Shown: one piece after another, positions 33,166-44,145 of the stretch
Layout of the letters: each line of letters opens with the position of its first letter
Position numbering within the stretch: position 1 is the first letter of the stretch
Source: Prochlorococcus sp. AG-347-I04
Lineage (GTDB): Bacteria; Cyanobacteriota; Cyanobacteriia; PCC-6307; Cyanobiaceae
NCBI GenBank assembly: GCA_003281625.1
Contig: QCBL01000007.1
Location: 1-64,000, forward strand
Direction: 5' to 3'
DNA length: 64,000 nucleotides
Translations under genes and position numbers: made by a program
The notes under the pieces: generated by a model
What the model was told of the DNA's origin: nothing
The model's input: only the letters and a program-made list of their open reading frames with translations
Databases searched by the model: none

Positions 33166-35694
33166 CTAGAAGTTAGCACTTGCTAATTCTTGGGAAGATT
33201 CTTCAGAAGAAATATTTATTGTAACTTTTTTATTATCATCTATGTCAACTAAAGCCTTATCTCCATCTTTTATTCTCCCTGATAAGACTTCCTCAGCCAA
33301 ACTGTCCTCTAGCAACCGCATAACAGCCCTTCTTAAAGGTCTTGCTCCGTAGGAAGGATTGTAACCTTCTTCAACAAGTCTTTCTTTGAAAGCATCAGTT
33401 ACATTTAATTTAATACCTTTGTCTTGTAATCTTGCAAAAACTTCTTGCAACATTATTTCAGCAATTTGTTTAACTTCATTTTTACTTAGTTGTCTGAATA
33501 CAATAATTTCATCAAGCCTATTTAAAAACTCAGGTCTAAAGTATTGCTTTAATTCTTCATTGACTAAAGATTTTATTCTATTGTATTGGCTATCTTCAAC
33601 TGAATCGCCCGAAAATTCGAACCCTAAACCCCCACCACCTTTCTCAATTACTTTAGAACCAATATTAGAAGTCATTATTAGCAAGGTATTTTTAAAATCT
33701 ACAGTTCTACCTTTAGAGTCTGTTAATCTTCCGTCTTCGAGTAGTTGCAATAATAAATTAAATACATCTGGATGGGCTTTTTCAACTTCATCAAATAAGA
33801 CGACTGTATACGGACGTCTTCTTACCGCCTCAGTAAGCTGACCACCCTCATTAAATCCAACATACCCAGGAGGCGAGCCGATAAGTTTACTTACTGTATG
33901 TCTTTCCATAAATTCTGACATATCTAATCTGATCATTGCTTCTTCACTACCGAAGAAATACGAAGCTAATGATTTTGTCAATTCAGTTTTACCAACACCG
34001 GTGGGGCCTGAAAAGATAAAACTTGCGATGGGCCTATTAGGATTTTTTAATCCAACTCTTGCTCTCCTTATAGCCTTAGAAACAGCCTTTACAGCTTCAT
34101 CTTGTCCGATAAGCCTTTGGTGAAGAGTATCCTCCATATTAAGAAGCTTAACTGATTCAGTTTCTGTTAATTTTTGAACTGGTACACCTGTCCATGACGC
34201 TACAATGTGTGCAACATCCTCCTCACTTACAAGGGGGCTTTGCAAAAGTTTTGAATCACTTTTTAAAGACTTATTATCAGCACCAGATTGATCGCCAGCT
34301 GTAGATTCTTTTTTATTATCCAATACCTCTTTAATTTTTGCAGACAATTCCATCTCTTTTTCACGTAATTGACCAGCTTGATCAAAATTTTGGTCTCTTA
34401 CAGACTCTTCCTTCTGTTTTTGTACTTGTCTAAGCTCTCTGTCTATTTGTTTTGCTTCAGGAGGGAGTTTAGAATTTATTAAACGTACTCTACTTCCAGC
34501 CTCGTCGATGAGATCTATAGCCTTATCAGGTAAAAACCTATCAGATATATAACGATCCCCTAAATGCGCAGCTGCCTCAAGAGCATCGTCAGTGATTTTA
34601 AGACGATGATGTTGTTCGTAACGCTCTCTAAGACCCTTTAAAATTTCGATTGTATCTTCAATAGATGGCTCACCAACCATTACAGGCTGGAACCTTCTTT
34701 CAAGCGCAGCATCTCTCTCAATATGTTTTCTATATTCATCGAGAGTTGTAGCTCCGATACATTGAAGCTCTCCTCTAGCTAATGCTGGTTTCAGAATATT
34801 AGCTGCGTCTATAGCCCCTTCAGCAGCTCCAGCCCCAATTAAAGTATGAACTTCATCTATGACGAGTATTACGTTTCCTGCTGATTTAATTTCTTCCATT
34901 ATTTTTTTTAACCTTTCTTCAAATTCACCTCTATATTTTGTTCCTGCTACTAAAAGTCCAATGTCAAGCGTCAAAACTCTTTTATCTTCAAGTATGTCTG
35001 GAATATTTCCCATTTGTATTCTTTGAGCTAAACCTTCTGCTATAGCTGTTTTACCTACACCAGGCTCACCAATGAGTACAGGATTATTTTTTGTTCTCCT
35101 TCCAAGTATTTGAACGACACGATCTATTTCCGAATGGCGACCTACGACTGGATCTAATTTTGATTCACTAGCTAATTTTGTTAAATTCGTTCCAAATTCG
35201 TCTAGTGTAGCAGTCTTTAAATTGCCCTTAGTTGTACTAGTACCTGAACCGACCTCTGCTGTTTCACCTAGCATTCGTATAACTTGAGTTCTTACTTTTG
35301 TAAGGTCAATATTAAGATTTTCGAGAACTCTTGCAGCAACGCCTTCACCTTCTCTTATTAGACCTAGTAATAGGTGTTCTGTCCCTATGTAATTATGGCC
35401 TAGTTGGCGGGCCTCCTCCAAAGATAATTCTAAAACTCTTTTAGCCCTAGGAGTAAATGGTATTTCTACAGCCACAAAACCTGAGCCTCTACCTATTATC
35501 TTTTCAACTTCTATCCTTGAATCTTTCAAATTAACTCCAAGAGATTTAAGAACTTTAGCTGCAACACCAGTTCCTTCTCCAATTAGTCCTAAAAGAATTT
35601 GTTCAGTTCCAACAAAATTATGGCCAAGTCTTCTAGCTTCCTCTTGAGCAAGCATAATGACTTTTATAGCTTTTTCTGTAAATCTTTCGAACAT
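33166..35694 (-). CDS. clpC: ATP-dependent Clp protease ATP-binding subunit ClpC
   Basis: Two Clp N repeats, two Walker A motifs ([28 protein letters not shown]), UVR-like middle region, [14 protein letters not shown]. Confidence 0.97.
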   Translation of the reverse strand: MFERFTEKAIKVIMLAQEEARRLGHNFVGTEQILLGLIGEGTGVAAKVLKSLGVNLKDSRIEVEKIIGRGSGFVAVEIPFTPRAKRVLELSLEEARQLGHNYIGTEHLLLGLIREGEGVAARVLENLNIDLTKVRTQVIRMLGETAEVGSGTSTTKGNLKTATLDEFGTNLTKLASESKLDPVVGRHSEIDRVVQILGRRTKNNPVLIGEPGVGKTAIAEGLAQRIQMGNIPDILEDKRVLTLDIGLLVAGTKYRGEFEERLKKIMEEIKSAGNVILVIDEVHTLIGAGAAEGAIDAANILKPALARGELQCIGATTLDEYRKHIERDAALERRFQPVMVGEPSIEDTIEILKGLRERYEQHHRLKITDDALEAAAHLGDRYISDRFLPDKAIDLIDEAGSRVRLINSKLPPEAKQIDRELRQVQKQKEESVRDQNFDQAGQLREKEMELSAKIKEVLDNKKESTAGDQSGADNKSLKSDSKLLQSPLVSEEDVAHIVASWTGVPVQKLTETESVKLLNMEDTLHQRLIGQDEAVKAVSKAIRRARVGLKNPNRPIASFIFSGPTGVGKTELTKSLASYFFGSEEAMIRLDMSEFMERHTVSKLIGSPPGYVGFNEGGQLTEAVRRRPYTVVLFDEVEKAHPDVFNLLLQLLEDGRLTDSKGRTVDFKNTLLIMTSNIGSKVIEKGGGGLGFEFSGDSVEDSQYNRIKSLVNEELKQYFRPEFLNRLDEIIVFRQLSKNEVKQIAEIMLQEVFARLQDKGIKLNVTDAFKERLVEEGYNPSYGARPLRRAVMRLLEDSLAEEVLSGRIKDGDKALVDIDDNKKVTINISSEESSQELASANF

Positions 35695-35873
35695 TAGAAA
35701 ATTAAATTCCTACTAATAACCTACCAGCAATATGTCAATTTTGTGTTCATAATGAGCTTTTGTGAATACCCAAAAGTATAATTTATCAAAATAAATTGAA
35801 CTTTTTTAGTGATATAGCAAGAAATTATAGTAATTTCAAGCATTCTGGTTATCCGAACAATAAAATTTTTACA

Positions 35874-36314
35874 TTATTTTGTTGTTAATTTTTTTTCTTT
35901 CAAAAGAGCATGTGAACCATCTTTGTAATAATTTTTTCTTATTCCTACTGTAGAAAAATCAAAGCGATTATAAAATCTTTTAGCAGTAATATTGGACTGA
36001 GAAACCTCCAATAGTAATTTTTTAAGATTTAATTTTTCACATTTTTTTATTAAATAACTCATAAGGTAAGATCCAAAACCCTTTTTCCTAAAATTCTGAT
36101 TTACAACAAAATAATTTATTTGAGCCTCATCAAGAACAACTTGAAAAACGCATATTCCAATAACTAAATTTGTAATTACTAATCCTAATATTTTTGTACC
36201 TTCTTTTTTGAATTCGTTAGCCCATTGTTTCTTGCTCCACAGGGAAATCGTATTTGAATCTAATTCATAACATAAATCAATATCTTTTTCATATATTTGT
36301 TTAATAGATATCAT
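35874..36314 (-). CDS. rimI: GNAT N-acetyltransferase, RimI-like
   Basis: QNFRKKGFGSYLMSYLI acetyl-CoA loop; KKLLLEVSQSNITAKRFYNRFDFSTVGIRKNYY. Start at internal ATG MISIKQ preferred. Confidence 0.8.
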   Translation of the reverse strand: MISIKQIYEKDIDLCYELDSNTISLWSKKQWANEFKKEGTKILGLVITNLVIGICVFQVVLDEAQINYFVVNQNFRKKGFGSYLMSYLIKKCEKLNLKKLLLEVSQSNITAKRFYNRFDFSTVGIRKNYYKDGSHALLKEKKLTTK

Positions 36315-36398
36315 TTTATTATGTATATTTAAAAAGTTAAAATTAATAGTCATTATAAATCATGACAGTTTTGACAAAACTTTATTAAAAGTTATCCC

Positions 36399-37772
36399 AT
36401 GAAAGAAAAACAATCTTTTTTAAAACAGAAAATTGACTTGGAAAGTCCCAATAAAAATATCGTACCTATTACAACATCAATCGGAAAAGATGGAAAATTG
36501 TCAGTTGGTGGATGCTCTATTGAAGAATTAGTTAAAAAATATGATACTCCTATTTATATCTTGGATGAAATCACTTTAAGAAATTCTTGTAGAGCTTATA
36601 AAAAAGCATTAGAAAAATATTACCCCGGCGAATCACTTCCAATATATGCCTCAAAGGCAAACAGCTCTATATTCATGAGTAACCTTGTTTCCTCAGAAGG
36701 TTTAGGACTTGATGCAGTTTCAGAAGGAGAACTATTAACTGCCATTAAAGGTGGGGTTCCAAATGAAAAAATTGTTTTTCATGGTAACAACAAATCAGAC
36801 AAAGAATTAGAATTTGCAGTTAGAAATAATATTAAGGTTATTGTAGATAATGATTATGACTTACAAAGGTTGGATGAGATCTCAAATTCATTTGATCGCG
36901 ATTTAGAAATAATGATTCGCTTTACTCCGGGGATAGAATGCCATACACATGAATATATTAGAACCGGGTCATTTGATAGCAAATTTGGTTTCGGAATAGA
37001 ATATTTAAATAATTTATTTAAAAGAATTAGCAATACAAGATATCTAAAATTAAAAGGGTTACATGCTCATATTGGTTCACAGATTTTCGAATTAAACCCT
37101 CATAAGGATCTAGGAGAAATAATGGTAAAGGTAATTTTAGAAGCCAAAAAATTTGGTCATAATATTGAGGAACTAAATGTTGGCGGGGGTTTAGGAATCA
37201 AGTATATCGAAAGCGATGATCCGCCTTCCATTGATGAATGGGTAAAAACAATTTCTTCTTCTGTTGTTAAAGCTTGTAAAAAAAACAACTTAGATTTTCC
37301 CACATTAATGTGTGAACCCGGTAGATCCATTGTATCCACAGCAGGTATAACCATTTACAAAATTGGGGCTTTTAAAGAAATTCCTGGTATTAGAACATAT
37401 ATATCTGTTGATGGCGGGATGAGTGATAATCCAAGACCAATTACATATCAATCAAATTATTCCGCATGCCTAGTAAATAATCCATTTAATTTTAATTCCA
37501 AAAATAAATATACTATCGCTGGCAAGCACTGCGAATCAGGAGATGTATTATTCAAGGAAATTGAACTGGCAGAATGTAAAACAGGAGATCTAATATGTGT
37601 TTTTGGTACTGGTGCATACAACAATTCAATGAGTTCTAACTACAACAGAATTCCAAGACCCGCTGCTCTCTTAGTTAAAGATGGAGAGGCGGAAATTATA
37701 CAAAGAAGGGAAAGCCCATTTGATCTTCTAAAATATGATGTACTACCTGATCGCTTTATCAAACAAAATTAG
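36399..37772 (+). CDS. lysA: Diaminopimelate decarboxylase
   Basis: YASKANSS, GLDAVSEGEL, GLHAHIGSQI, NVGGGLGIKY, CEPGRSIV, CESGDVL. Confidence 0.95.
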   Translation: MKEKQSFLKQKIDLESPNKNIVPITTSIGKDGKLSVGGCSIEELVKKYDTPIYILDEITLRNSCRAYKKALEKYYPGESLPIYASKANSSIFMSNLVSSEGLGLDAVSEGELLTAIKGGVPNEKIVFHGNNKSDKELEFAVRNNIKVIVDNDYDLQRLDEISNSFDRDLEIMIRFTPGIECHTHEYIRTGSFDSKFGFGIEYLNNLFKRISNTRYLKLKGLHAHIGSQIFELNPHKDLGEIMVKVILEAKKFGHNIEELNVGGGLGIKYIESDDPPSIDEWVKTISSSVVKACKKNNLDFPTLMCEPGRSIVSTAGITIYKIGAFKEIPGIRTYISVDGGMSDNPRPITYQSNYSACLVNNPFNFNSKNKYTIAGKHCESGDVLFKEIELAECKTGDLICVFGTGAYNNSMSSNYNRIPRPAALLVKDGEAEIIQRRESPFDLLKYDVLPDRFIKQN

Positions 37773-37800
37773 GTACATTTAAATTAATTTTGTTTTTAAT

Positions 37801-38709
37801 GTGAATTTCTGGGGGATAATAAATTTAAAACTTTTATTAGATATCTTATTCGCTGTTGGTTTTGGGCTTTTATTATTCTCAAGAGTGAAAGAACAGAGAA
37901 CATTATGGCTTTTAAGAGGATATTTGTTTTTAGTTTCTTCTGCATGGTTTATTCAAAGATATGCATACCTTCCACTAACATCAAAATTAATTGATGCTGT
38001 AGTCCTTGCTTGCTCTCTCTCCTTAGCAATTCTTTGGCAAGGAGAGTTAAGGAGATTAATGGAATTACTTGGTACTGGGAGGTTAGCTGTATTACTCGGT
38101 AATCCTCCAAAAGAATTTAGAGCAACATCTAATACAATTACTCATTTAGTTGATACTGCAGGTAAACTCTCACAGAATAGAAGAGGTGCTTTAATCGTAG
38201 TGGATTTGGGGAGTGATTTAAGGCCTGAAGATTTCTTATATTCAGGCACAAATATTGAGGCACAATTGTCAACAGACCTTTTAATAAATCTTTTTGCAAC
38301 AGATACACCGTTACATGATGGAGCAGTTCTTGTTAAAGGTAACAAAATAATATCTGCTGGTGTAATTCTTCCTCTCTCAAGACAAGGAATTAGCAGATAC
38401 GGCACAAGACATTTAGCTGCATTAGGAATTACAGAAAGATTTGACAGGTGTATATGTATTGTTGTTTCAGAAGAGACAGGTACGTTATCCTTAGCAAATC
38501 AGGGAAAACTTGAAAGACCAATTACCAGCAGCAGACTGCAAGAACTTCTCGTGAATTTGATTGGGAATCAAAACCCTATGGGCGCAAATAAAGCATCTTT
38601 AAGTAAAAATGTCTTATCCCAAAATACAAACTCTGGTGATAATATTATCAGTGAAATGAATAAAAAAGAGTCCGAAAAATCAGAAGTCTTTATTAACAAA
38701 AAGGATTAA
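37801..38709 (+). CDS. dacA: Diadenylate cyclase, DacA/CdaA type (DisA_N domain); GTG start
   Basis: N-terminal TM helices, LHDGAVLVKGNKIISAGVILPLS (DGA motif), YGTRHLAALGITE. Confidence 0.88.
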   Translation: MNFWGIINLKLLLDILFAVGFGLLLFSRVKEQRTLWLLRGYLFLVSSAWFIQRYAYLPLTSKLIDAVVLACSLSLAILWQGELRRLMELLGTGRLAVLLGNPPKEFRATSNTITHLVDTAGKLSQNRRGALIVVDLGSDLRPEDFLYSGTNIEAQLSTDLLINLFATDTPLHDGAVLVKGNKIISAGVILPLSRQGISRYGTRHLAALGITERFDRCICIVVSEETGTLSLANQGKLERPITSSRLQELLVNLIGNQNPMGANKASLSKNVLSQNTNSGDNIISEMNKKESEKSEVFINKKD

Positions 38710-38712
38710 CCA

Positions 38713-39516
38713 ATGAGTTTAGAGAAAATAATTGACAAAAAAAATAACGATTTATCTAAGAGAATAGATAAGCATAAAGTACCAGAACATGTTGCAATAA
38801 TTATGGATGGGAACGGGAGATGGGCCACAAAAAAAGGGTTACCTCGTTCATATGGGCACAAGCGAGGAGTGGATGTTTTAAAAAATATTATCAAAGCATC
38901 AAAAAATTTAGGTTGTAAAGTACTTACTGTTTATGCTTTTTCAACTGAGAATTGGACAAGACCAACAAAAGAGGTTGAATTTCTTATTAATCTTTTTAAC
39001 GAAGTTTTGAGAAAAGAAATTAAAGATATACATGAAGAATCAACAAAAATTAAATTCATTGGCGATTTAACTCCTTTCCCAGAAACCCTAAAAAAAATAA
39101 TCTCTAGTTCCGAGTCTCTAACTAAAAACAACAATGAATTTTTATTAAATATTTGCGTCAATTATGGAGGCCGACAAGAAATTGTAAATGTTGCAAAACA
39201 ACTAGCATATAAATGTTCTTCTGGTGAAATCAACCCGAGTGAAGTTAATGAAGAATTATTTAAATCAGAGCTATTAACACGAGGAATTAAAGATCCAGAA
39301 TTACTAATAAGAACTAGTGGAGAAAAAAGGATCAGTAATTTTCTTTTATGGCAATTAGCTTATTCAGAGATTTACATATCTGATGTGCTTTGGCCAGACT
39401 TTAATGAATTTGAATTTTTTAAAGCAATAATCGATTACCAATCAAGGGATAGGCGTTTCGGCGGTATAAAATCATTACCAAATGAATCTTTTGAAGATTC
39501 TCAATATTCTTCATAA
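38713..39516 (+). CDS. uppS: Isoprenyl transferase / undecaprenyl diphosphate synthase
   Basis: [70 protein letters not shown]. Confidence 0.96.
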   Translation: MSLEKIIDKKNNDLSKRIDKHKVPEHVAIIMDGNGRWATKKGLPRSYGHKRGVDVLKNIIKASKNLGCKVLTVYAFSTENWTRPTKEVEFLINLFNEVLRKEIKDIHEESTKIKFIGDLTPFPETLKKIISSSESLTKNNNEFLLNICVNYGGRQEIVNVAKQLAYKCSSGEINPSEVNEELFKSELLTRGIKDPELLIRTSGEKRISNFLLWQLAYSEIYISDVLWPDFNEFEFFKAIIDYQSRDRRFGGIKSLPNESFEDSQYSS

Positions 39517-39521
39517 TAAAA

Positions 39522-40517
39522 ATGACTAATTCTAATAATCAGTTATTGAGAGAAATTAGGTTCGATTGGAATAAAGAGGAGATATTGGAAATACTTAATA
39601 TGCCTCTTATTAATTTAATGTGGCAATCACAAATCGTACATAGGAAATTCAACAAATACAACATTCAACTAGCATCATTGTTCAGCGTAAAAACTGGTGG
39701 TTGTGAAGAAAATTGTTCTTATTGTAGCCAATCAATTTATAGTGCTAGCGAAATCAAAAGTCATCCACAATTTCAAGTTGAAGAGGTTCTAGCAAGAGCT
39801 AAAATAGCAAAAAATGAAGGTGCAGATAGGTTTTGTATGGGTTGGGCTTGGAGAGAAATTAGAGATGGGAAATCTTTTAACGCAATGTTAGAGATGGTTA
39901 GCGGCGTAAGAAATTTAGGAATGGAAGCATGCGTTACTGCAGGGATGCTTACAGAAGAACAAGCTTCCAGACTGGCTGATGCAGGTTTAACCGCTTATAA
40001 CCACAACCTTGATACTAGTCCAGAGCATTATAAAAATATTATTACGACTAGAACCTATCAAGACAGATTAGATACTATCAAAAGAGTAAGAGATGCAGGA
40101 ATAAATGTATGTTGCGGAGGAATAATAGGTTTGGGGGAAACAAATGGCGATAGAGCATCTCTTTTGGAAGTGCTTTCTAACATGGATCCGCACCCTGAAA
40201 GTGTTCCTATAAATTCATTAGTAGCGATTGAAGGTACTGGTTTAGAAGATAATCAAGAAATTGATTCTATCGAAATGATAAGAATGATAGCTACAGCCAG
40301 AATTCTTATGCCTAAAAGTAAAATAAGATTAAGTGCAGGTCGAGAAAATCTCTCAAAAGAAGCCCAAATTTTATGTTTTCAATGTGGTGCAAATTCAATT
40401 TTCTATGGAGATGAGTTACTCACTACTTCAAATCCATCTTTTCAATCAGACAGAAAACTTCTTAAAGAGGTTGGAGTATCATTTAATAAAAATTTTGAAC
40501 TTGTGAAAAAACATTAA
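39522..40517 (+). CDS. bioB: Biotin synthase
   Basis: [16 protein letters not shown] radical SAM motif, [22 protein letters not shown]. Confidence 0.97.
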   Translation: MTNSNNQLLREIRFDWNKEEILEILNMPLINLMWQSQIVHRKFNKYNIQLASLFSVKTGGCEENCSYCSQSIYSASEIKSHPQFQVEEVLARAKIAKNEGADRFCMGWAWREIRDGKSFNAMLEMVSGVRNLGMEACVTAGMLTEEQASRLADAGLTAYNHNLDTSPEHYKNIITTRTYQDRLDTIKRVRDAGINVCCGGIIGLGETNGDRASLLEVLSNMDPHPESVPINSLVAIEGTGLEDNQEIDSIEMIRMIATARILMPKSKIRLSAGRENLSKEAQILCFQCGANSIFYGDELLTTSNPSFQSDRKLLKEVGVSFNKNFELVKKH

Positions 40518-40524
40518 CTTCTTT

Positions 40525-41457
40525 ATGAAAGGCAAAAATTATAAAATAGTTTCTCTTTATTCTTTCTTCCCATTTCAAGAAAAATTAATCCTTGATCTTA
40601 AAAAAAAATTACTAGAAATTGAGAATGAAAACGATCTTTCAGGTTTATTAATTTTTGCAAGTGAGGGTATTAATGGAACAATTTGTGCTAAGAAAAATGT
40701 AATTGATATTGTTATAAATTTACTTAACAAATATGCAGATAATAGAAATTTGAATATAAAAGTAAATTTTTCAAATAAAAAAGTCTTCAAAAAATTAAAA
40801 ATAAAAATCAAAAAAGAGATTGTCACAATGGGTATCTCTGGAATAGACCCCTCACAAAATAATGGGACTTATATTGACTCAGCTAATTGGAATAAATTAA
40901 TCAAAAATCAAAATACAATAGTCATTGATACTAGAAATCATTATGAGATTTCTGTTGGAACATTTCAAAATTCTATAAACCCAAAAACAAAAAATTTCAG
41001 CGAATTTCCTAAGTGGGTAGATGATCATTTAGATAGTCACTTAAAAAACAAACAGTCTACAAATATAGCCATGTTTTGTACTGGAGGCATCAGATGTGAA
41101 AAAGCTACTAGTTTATTGAAAAAGAAAGGTTATAAAAATATCTATCACCTGCAAGGGGGAATTCTGAAATACCTTGATGATGTAACAGAAGAAAAAAACT
41201 TATTTGAAGGTGAATGTTTTGTTTTTGATAAAAGAGTTGCTTTAGATCATAAATTAGAAAAAGGTTCCTTTTCAATTTGTCATGCTTGTGGAATGCCAGT
41301 CTCAATTCAAGATCAAAAAAGAAAAGAATATAGACAGGGGATTCAATGTCATTTCTGCATAAATCTATTCAGTGATAATGATAGAAAAAGATTTGAAGAA
41401 AGACAAAAACAGATCGAAAGATTAAAAGCTGAGAATCATAAAATCAATCAGGACTAA
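40525..41457 (+). CDS. trhO: Rhodanese-domain tRNA uridine(34) hydroxylase (TrhO/YceA family)
   Basis: [39 protein letters not shown] active loop, C-terminal Cys motifs. Confidence 0.88.
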   Translation: MKGKNYKIVSLYSFFPFQEKLILDLKKKLLEIENENDLSGLLIFASEGINGTICAKKNVIDIVINLLNKYADNRNLNIKVNFSNKKVFKKLKIKIKKEIVTMGISGIDPSQNNGTYIDSANWNKLIKNQNTIVIDTRNHYEISVGTFQNSINPKTKNFSEFPKWVDDHLDSHLKNKQSTNIAMFCTGGIRCEKATSLLKKKGYKNIYHLQGGILKYLDDVTEEKNLFEGECFVFDKRVALDHKLEKGSFSICHACGMPVSIQDQKRKEYRQGIQCHFCINLFSDNDRKRFEERQKQIERLKAENHKINQD

Positions 41458-41469
41458 TTTCCCAAAATT

Positions 41470-41970
41470 ATGAAAGTTGAAGAATTAGAAAAATTAGCAA
41501 CTACAATTGGATTATTAATTAAAATTCAAGTCAGAGAAACTCTTGGATTATGTTTTTTTAGAATCGTTATAGCAGAACAGAAAGATAATATCATAAAGAT
41601 TTGGGCCGAAATGAAAGGTTGGACTTATTTTAAAAAACAAGGCATTCAGCTTGATACATTAAGAATCCTCAGTAAAGCCCCTGCTTTTGTTTCAGAATTA
41701 ATTTGGGCAACAACTATGGCTTGGGCAATTGAAAAAAAATCAAGCAACAAAGCAAGACTTTTAGCTATTTTTGATAGTGAAGGATATAGTAAAAAACTTG
41801 TGAGATATTTCAAATTAATAGGATTCAAAATTGTAAAAGAAGTTGGTTCTAGCCCAGTAGATCTTTTATTAAGATTGGTCTGGGGAGGTGCAGGCACTCT
41901 TATGAATGGGGAATGTATTTCTATAATGAAAAAACTTGAAAAGAAACTATCTTTAATTGAAGAAATTTAA
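41470..41970 (+). CDS. Conserved hypothetical protein
   Basis: 166 aa ORF collinear with upstream operon, no family recognised with confidence. Confidence 0.6.
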   Translation: MKVEELEKLATTIGLLIKIQVRETLGLCFFRIVIAEQKDNIIKIWAEMKGWTYFKKQGIQLDTLRILSKAPAFVSELIWATTMAWAIEKKSSNKARLLAIFDSEGYSKKLVRYFKLIGFKIVKEVGSSPVDLLLRLVWGGAGTLMNGECISIMKKLEKKLSLIEEI

Positions 41971-42866
41971 CCTGCATGATAACTACTTCTAACTAAGGGG
42001 CCAGAAGATACTTTCTTGAATCCTAATTCCTTAGAGAAGCGGTATAAATATTCAAACTCTAACGGATCCCAATATTTCTTAACTGGCAAATGATTTAATG
42101 AGGGCCTTAAATACTGGCCGATTGTAATTTGATCACAATCTATTTTTTTAAGATCATATATTGTATGTTTTATTTCATCTAATGTTTCACCAAGGCCTAA
42201 CATAATTCCTGATTTAGTTTGAATATGAGGAGCAATATCTTTTGACTTTTTTAGTAAACCAAGTGATCTTTTATAGTTAGCACCTCTCCTAACTTCTTTT
42301 TGAAGTCTTTCAACAGTTTCTAGATTGTGATTAAAGCAAATTGGGTCTTTTTCTAAGATCATTTTCAGTCTTTCAGTCTGTAGATTATTAGTTTCATTAA
42401 AATTTTTCCCCCCTCCCCATAAATCAGGAGTCAAAACTTCGATTTTTATAGTTGAATCAATTTTTCTAACCTCATTAATTGTGGATATAAATAAATTTGC
42501 ACCATGATCAGGAAGATCATCTCTAGCTACAGATGTTAAAACAACGTATTTCAAATTAAGTACTTTTACTGCTTCGGCCACTTGAAAACATTCATCAAAA
42601 TTAATTGAATTAGGTCTGCCTTTGTTTACCTGACAAAAAGCACAAGAACGAGAACATATCGATCCACCTAGTAAAAAAGTAGCTGTTCCAGAGGCATAAC
42701 ATTCTGCTCTATTTGGACATCTTGCTTCTTCACAAATAGTATGAATATTTGATTTTTTGATAAGTGTTTGTACTTTTTCGAACTCTGAAGCTTTACTAAT
42801 AGGAAATTTTATCCAAGAGGGGAGTCTTAAGATTTTTTCTTGCTTGATTAGATTATTTTGTCTCAT
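41967..42866 (-). CDS. lipA: Lipoyl synthase
   Basis: CEEARCPNRAECYASGTATFLLGGSICSRSCAFCQV, FNHNLETVERL, GLGETLDEI. Confidence 0.96.
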   Translation of the reverse strand: MRQNNLIKQEKILRLPSWIKFPISKASEFEKVQTLIKKSNIHTICEEARCPNRAECYASGTATFLLGGSICSRSCAFCQVNKGRPNSINFDECFQVAEAVKVLNLKYVVLTSVARDDLPDHGANLFISTINEVRKIDSTIKIEVLTPDLWGGGKNFNETNNLQTERLKMILEKDPICFNHNLETVERLQKEVRRGANYKRSLGLLKKSKDIAPHIQTKSGIMLGLGETLDEIKHTIYDLKKIDCDQITIGQYLRPSLNHLPVKKYWDPLEFEYLYRFSKELGFKKVSSGPLVRSSYHAG

Positions 42867-42868
42867 TT

Positions 42869-43468
42869 CTAATTTAGTTTTGTTCTTCCTTCTAAAGCCC
42901 TAGCGAGTGTAACTTCATCTACATATTCAAGTTCACTACCCATTGGGAGACCATAAGCAATCCTAGTAACCTTTGTAAAAGGAGCTAACAATTTTCCAAT
43001 ATAAAGACTTGTTGTATCTCCTTCAACACTTGGGGTCAATGCCAATATGATCTCCTCTATTTCAGAATTATTAACACGTTCTACGAGGCTTCTTATTTCT
43101 AAGAGTTCAGGGCCAACTGAATCCATTGGGGATATTAAACCACCGATAACGTGGTAGACACCTTTAAATTCTCTAGCACGTTCTAAAGCAAGTAAATCTT
43201 TGGTTTCTGCTACCACACAGATTAGTTTTTGGTTTCTTTCAGGATTTCTACAAATTTCACATTCATCTTCTGAGGTCAAATTGAAACATTTTTTACAACG
43301 ACCGACATTATTATGAGCCTCTAACAAGGCTTTTGAAAAATCCCTTATTGTGCTTTCAGGTTGTTTTAAAATGAACAGTGCTAATCTTTGCGCTGTTCTT
43401 GGACCAATCCCTGGAAATTTCTCAAAATGACCAATTAATTTTGAAAGTGGCTTGGTATAGGTAATCAA
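42869..43468 (-). CDS. recR: Recombination protein RecR
   Basis: [25 protein letters not shown]4 zinc motif [44 protein letters not shown]. Confidence 0.96.
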   Translation of the reverse strand: MITYTKPLSKLIGHFEKFPGIGPRTAQRLALFILKQPESTIRDFSKALLEAHNNVGRCKKCFNLTSEDECEICRNPERNQKLICVVAETKDLLALERAREFKGVYHVIGGLISPMDSVGPELLEIRSLVERVNNSEIEEIILALTPSVEGDTTSLYIGKLLAPFTKVTRIAYGLPMGSELEYVDEVTLARALEGRTKLN

Positions 43469-43571
43469 AACTAAACTATTTCTAGGAATAATTTAGACGC
43501 AAAATTCTGAATTGCCATAATTGTTTGCTTTTAATGTCTTATTATGTTTTAAGTTAGTAATTTTAAACAAC

Positions 43572-44129
43572 ATGAAAAATATTAAATTTAACCCATTCAA
43601 GTATTTATTTTTGATTTTTTTGTGTTTAACACTAAGTGCTTGTAGTGGAGGACTTAATGCAGGATTAGAAGCTTATCAAAGCCCTGATGGAAGATATGCC
43701 TTTTTGTATCCAACAGGATGGACAAGAGTAAAAGTTGATGGAGGACCTGAAATTATTTATCATGATTTAATTAATAGTAATGAGACATTAAGTTTAGTAA
43801 TTTCTGATGTAAATAAAGAAGTACAATTAGAGCAATTGGGTAGTCCTAGTGAAGTAGGTCAAACATTAATTGATAAAGTAATTGCTCCCGTAGGTTCTGG
43901 TAGAGAGGTCAAACTTATAAATGCTAATAAAAGGGAGGCTTCAAATCATATTTTCTATGATTTAGAATATGAATTAAATTTAAAGGAACAGGCCAGGCAC
44001 GAATTAGCTACTGTCGTAATTGATAGAGGAACACTTTATACTTTCGCCGTAGGAACAAATGAAGAAAGATGGAATAAAGTCGATGGAATGTTTAGTAATG
44101 TAATTGAATCTTTTAACTTTTTAATATAG
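43572..44129 (+). CDS. PsbP-family (CyanoP-like) lipoprotein
   Basis: Lipobox LSACSGG; YQSPDGRYAFLYPTGWTRVKVDGGPEIIYHDLI and C-terminal SFNFLI. ORF-track start 43521 would lengthen the signal; MKNIKFNP start preferred. Confidence 0.85.
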   Translation: MKNIKFNPFKYLFLIFLCLTLSACSGGLNAGLEAYQSPDGRYAFLYPTGWTRVKVDGGPEIIYHDLINSNETLSLVISDVNKEVQLEQLGSPSEVGQTLIDKVIAPVGSGREVKLINANKREASNHIFYDLEYELNLKEQARHELATVVIDRGTLYTFAVGTNEERWNKVDGMFSNVIESFNFLI

Positions 44130-44145
44130 TTTTTGAAATTTCAAA

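Noticed and set aside
33386-33841. 151 aa + ORF inside clpC
   Set aside because: Antisense shadow of the conserved second AAA+ domain of ClpC.
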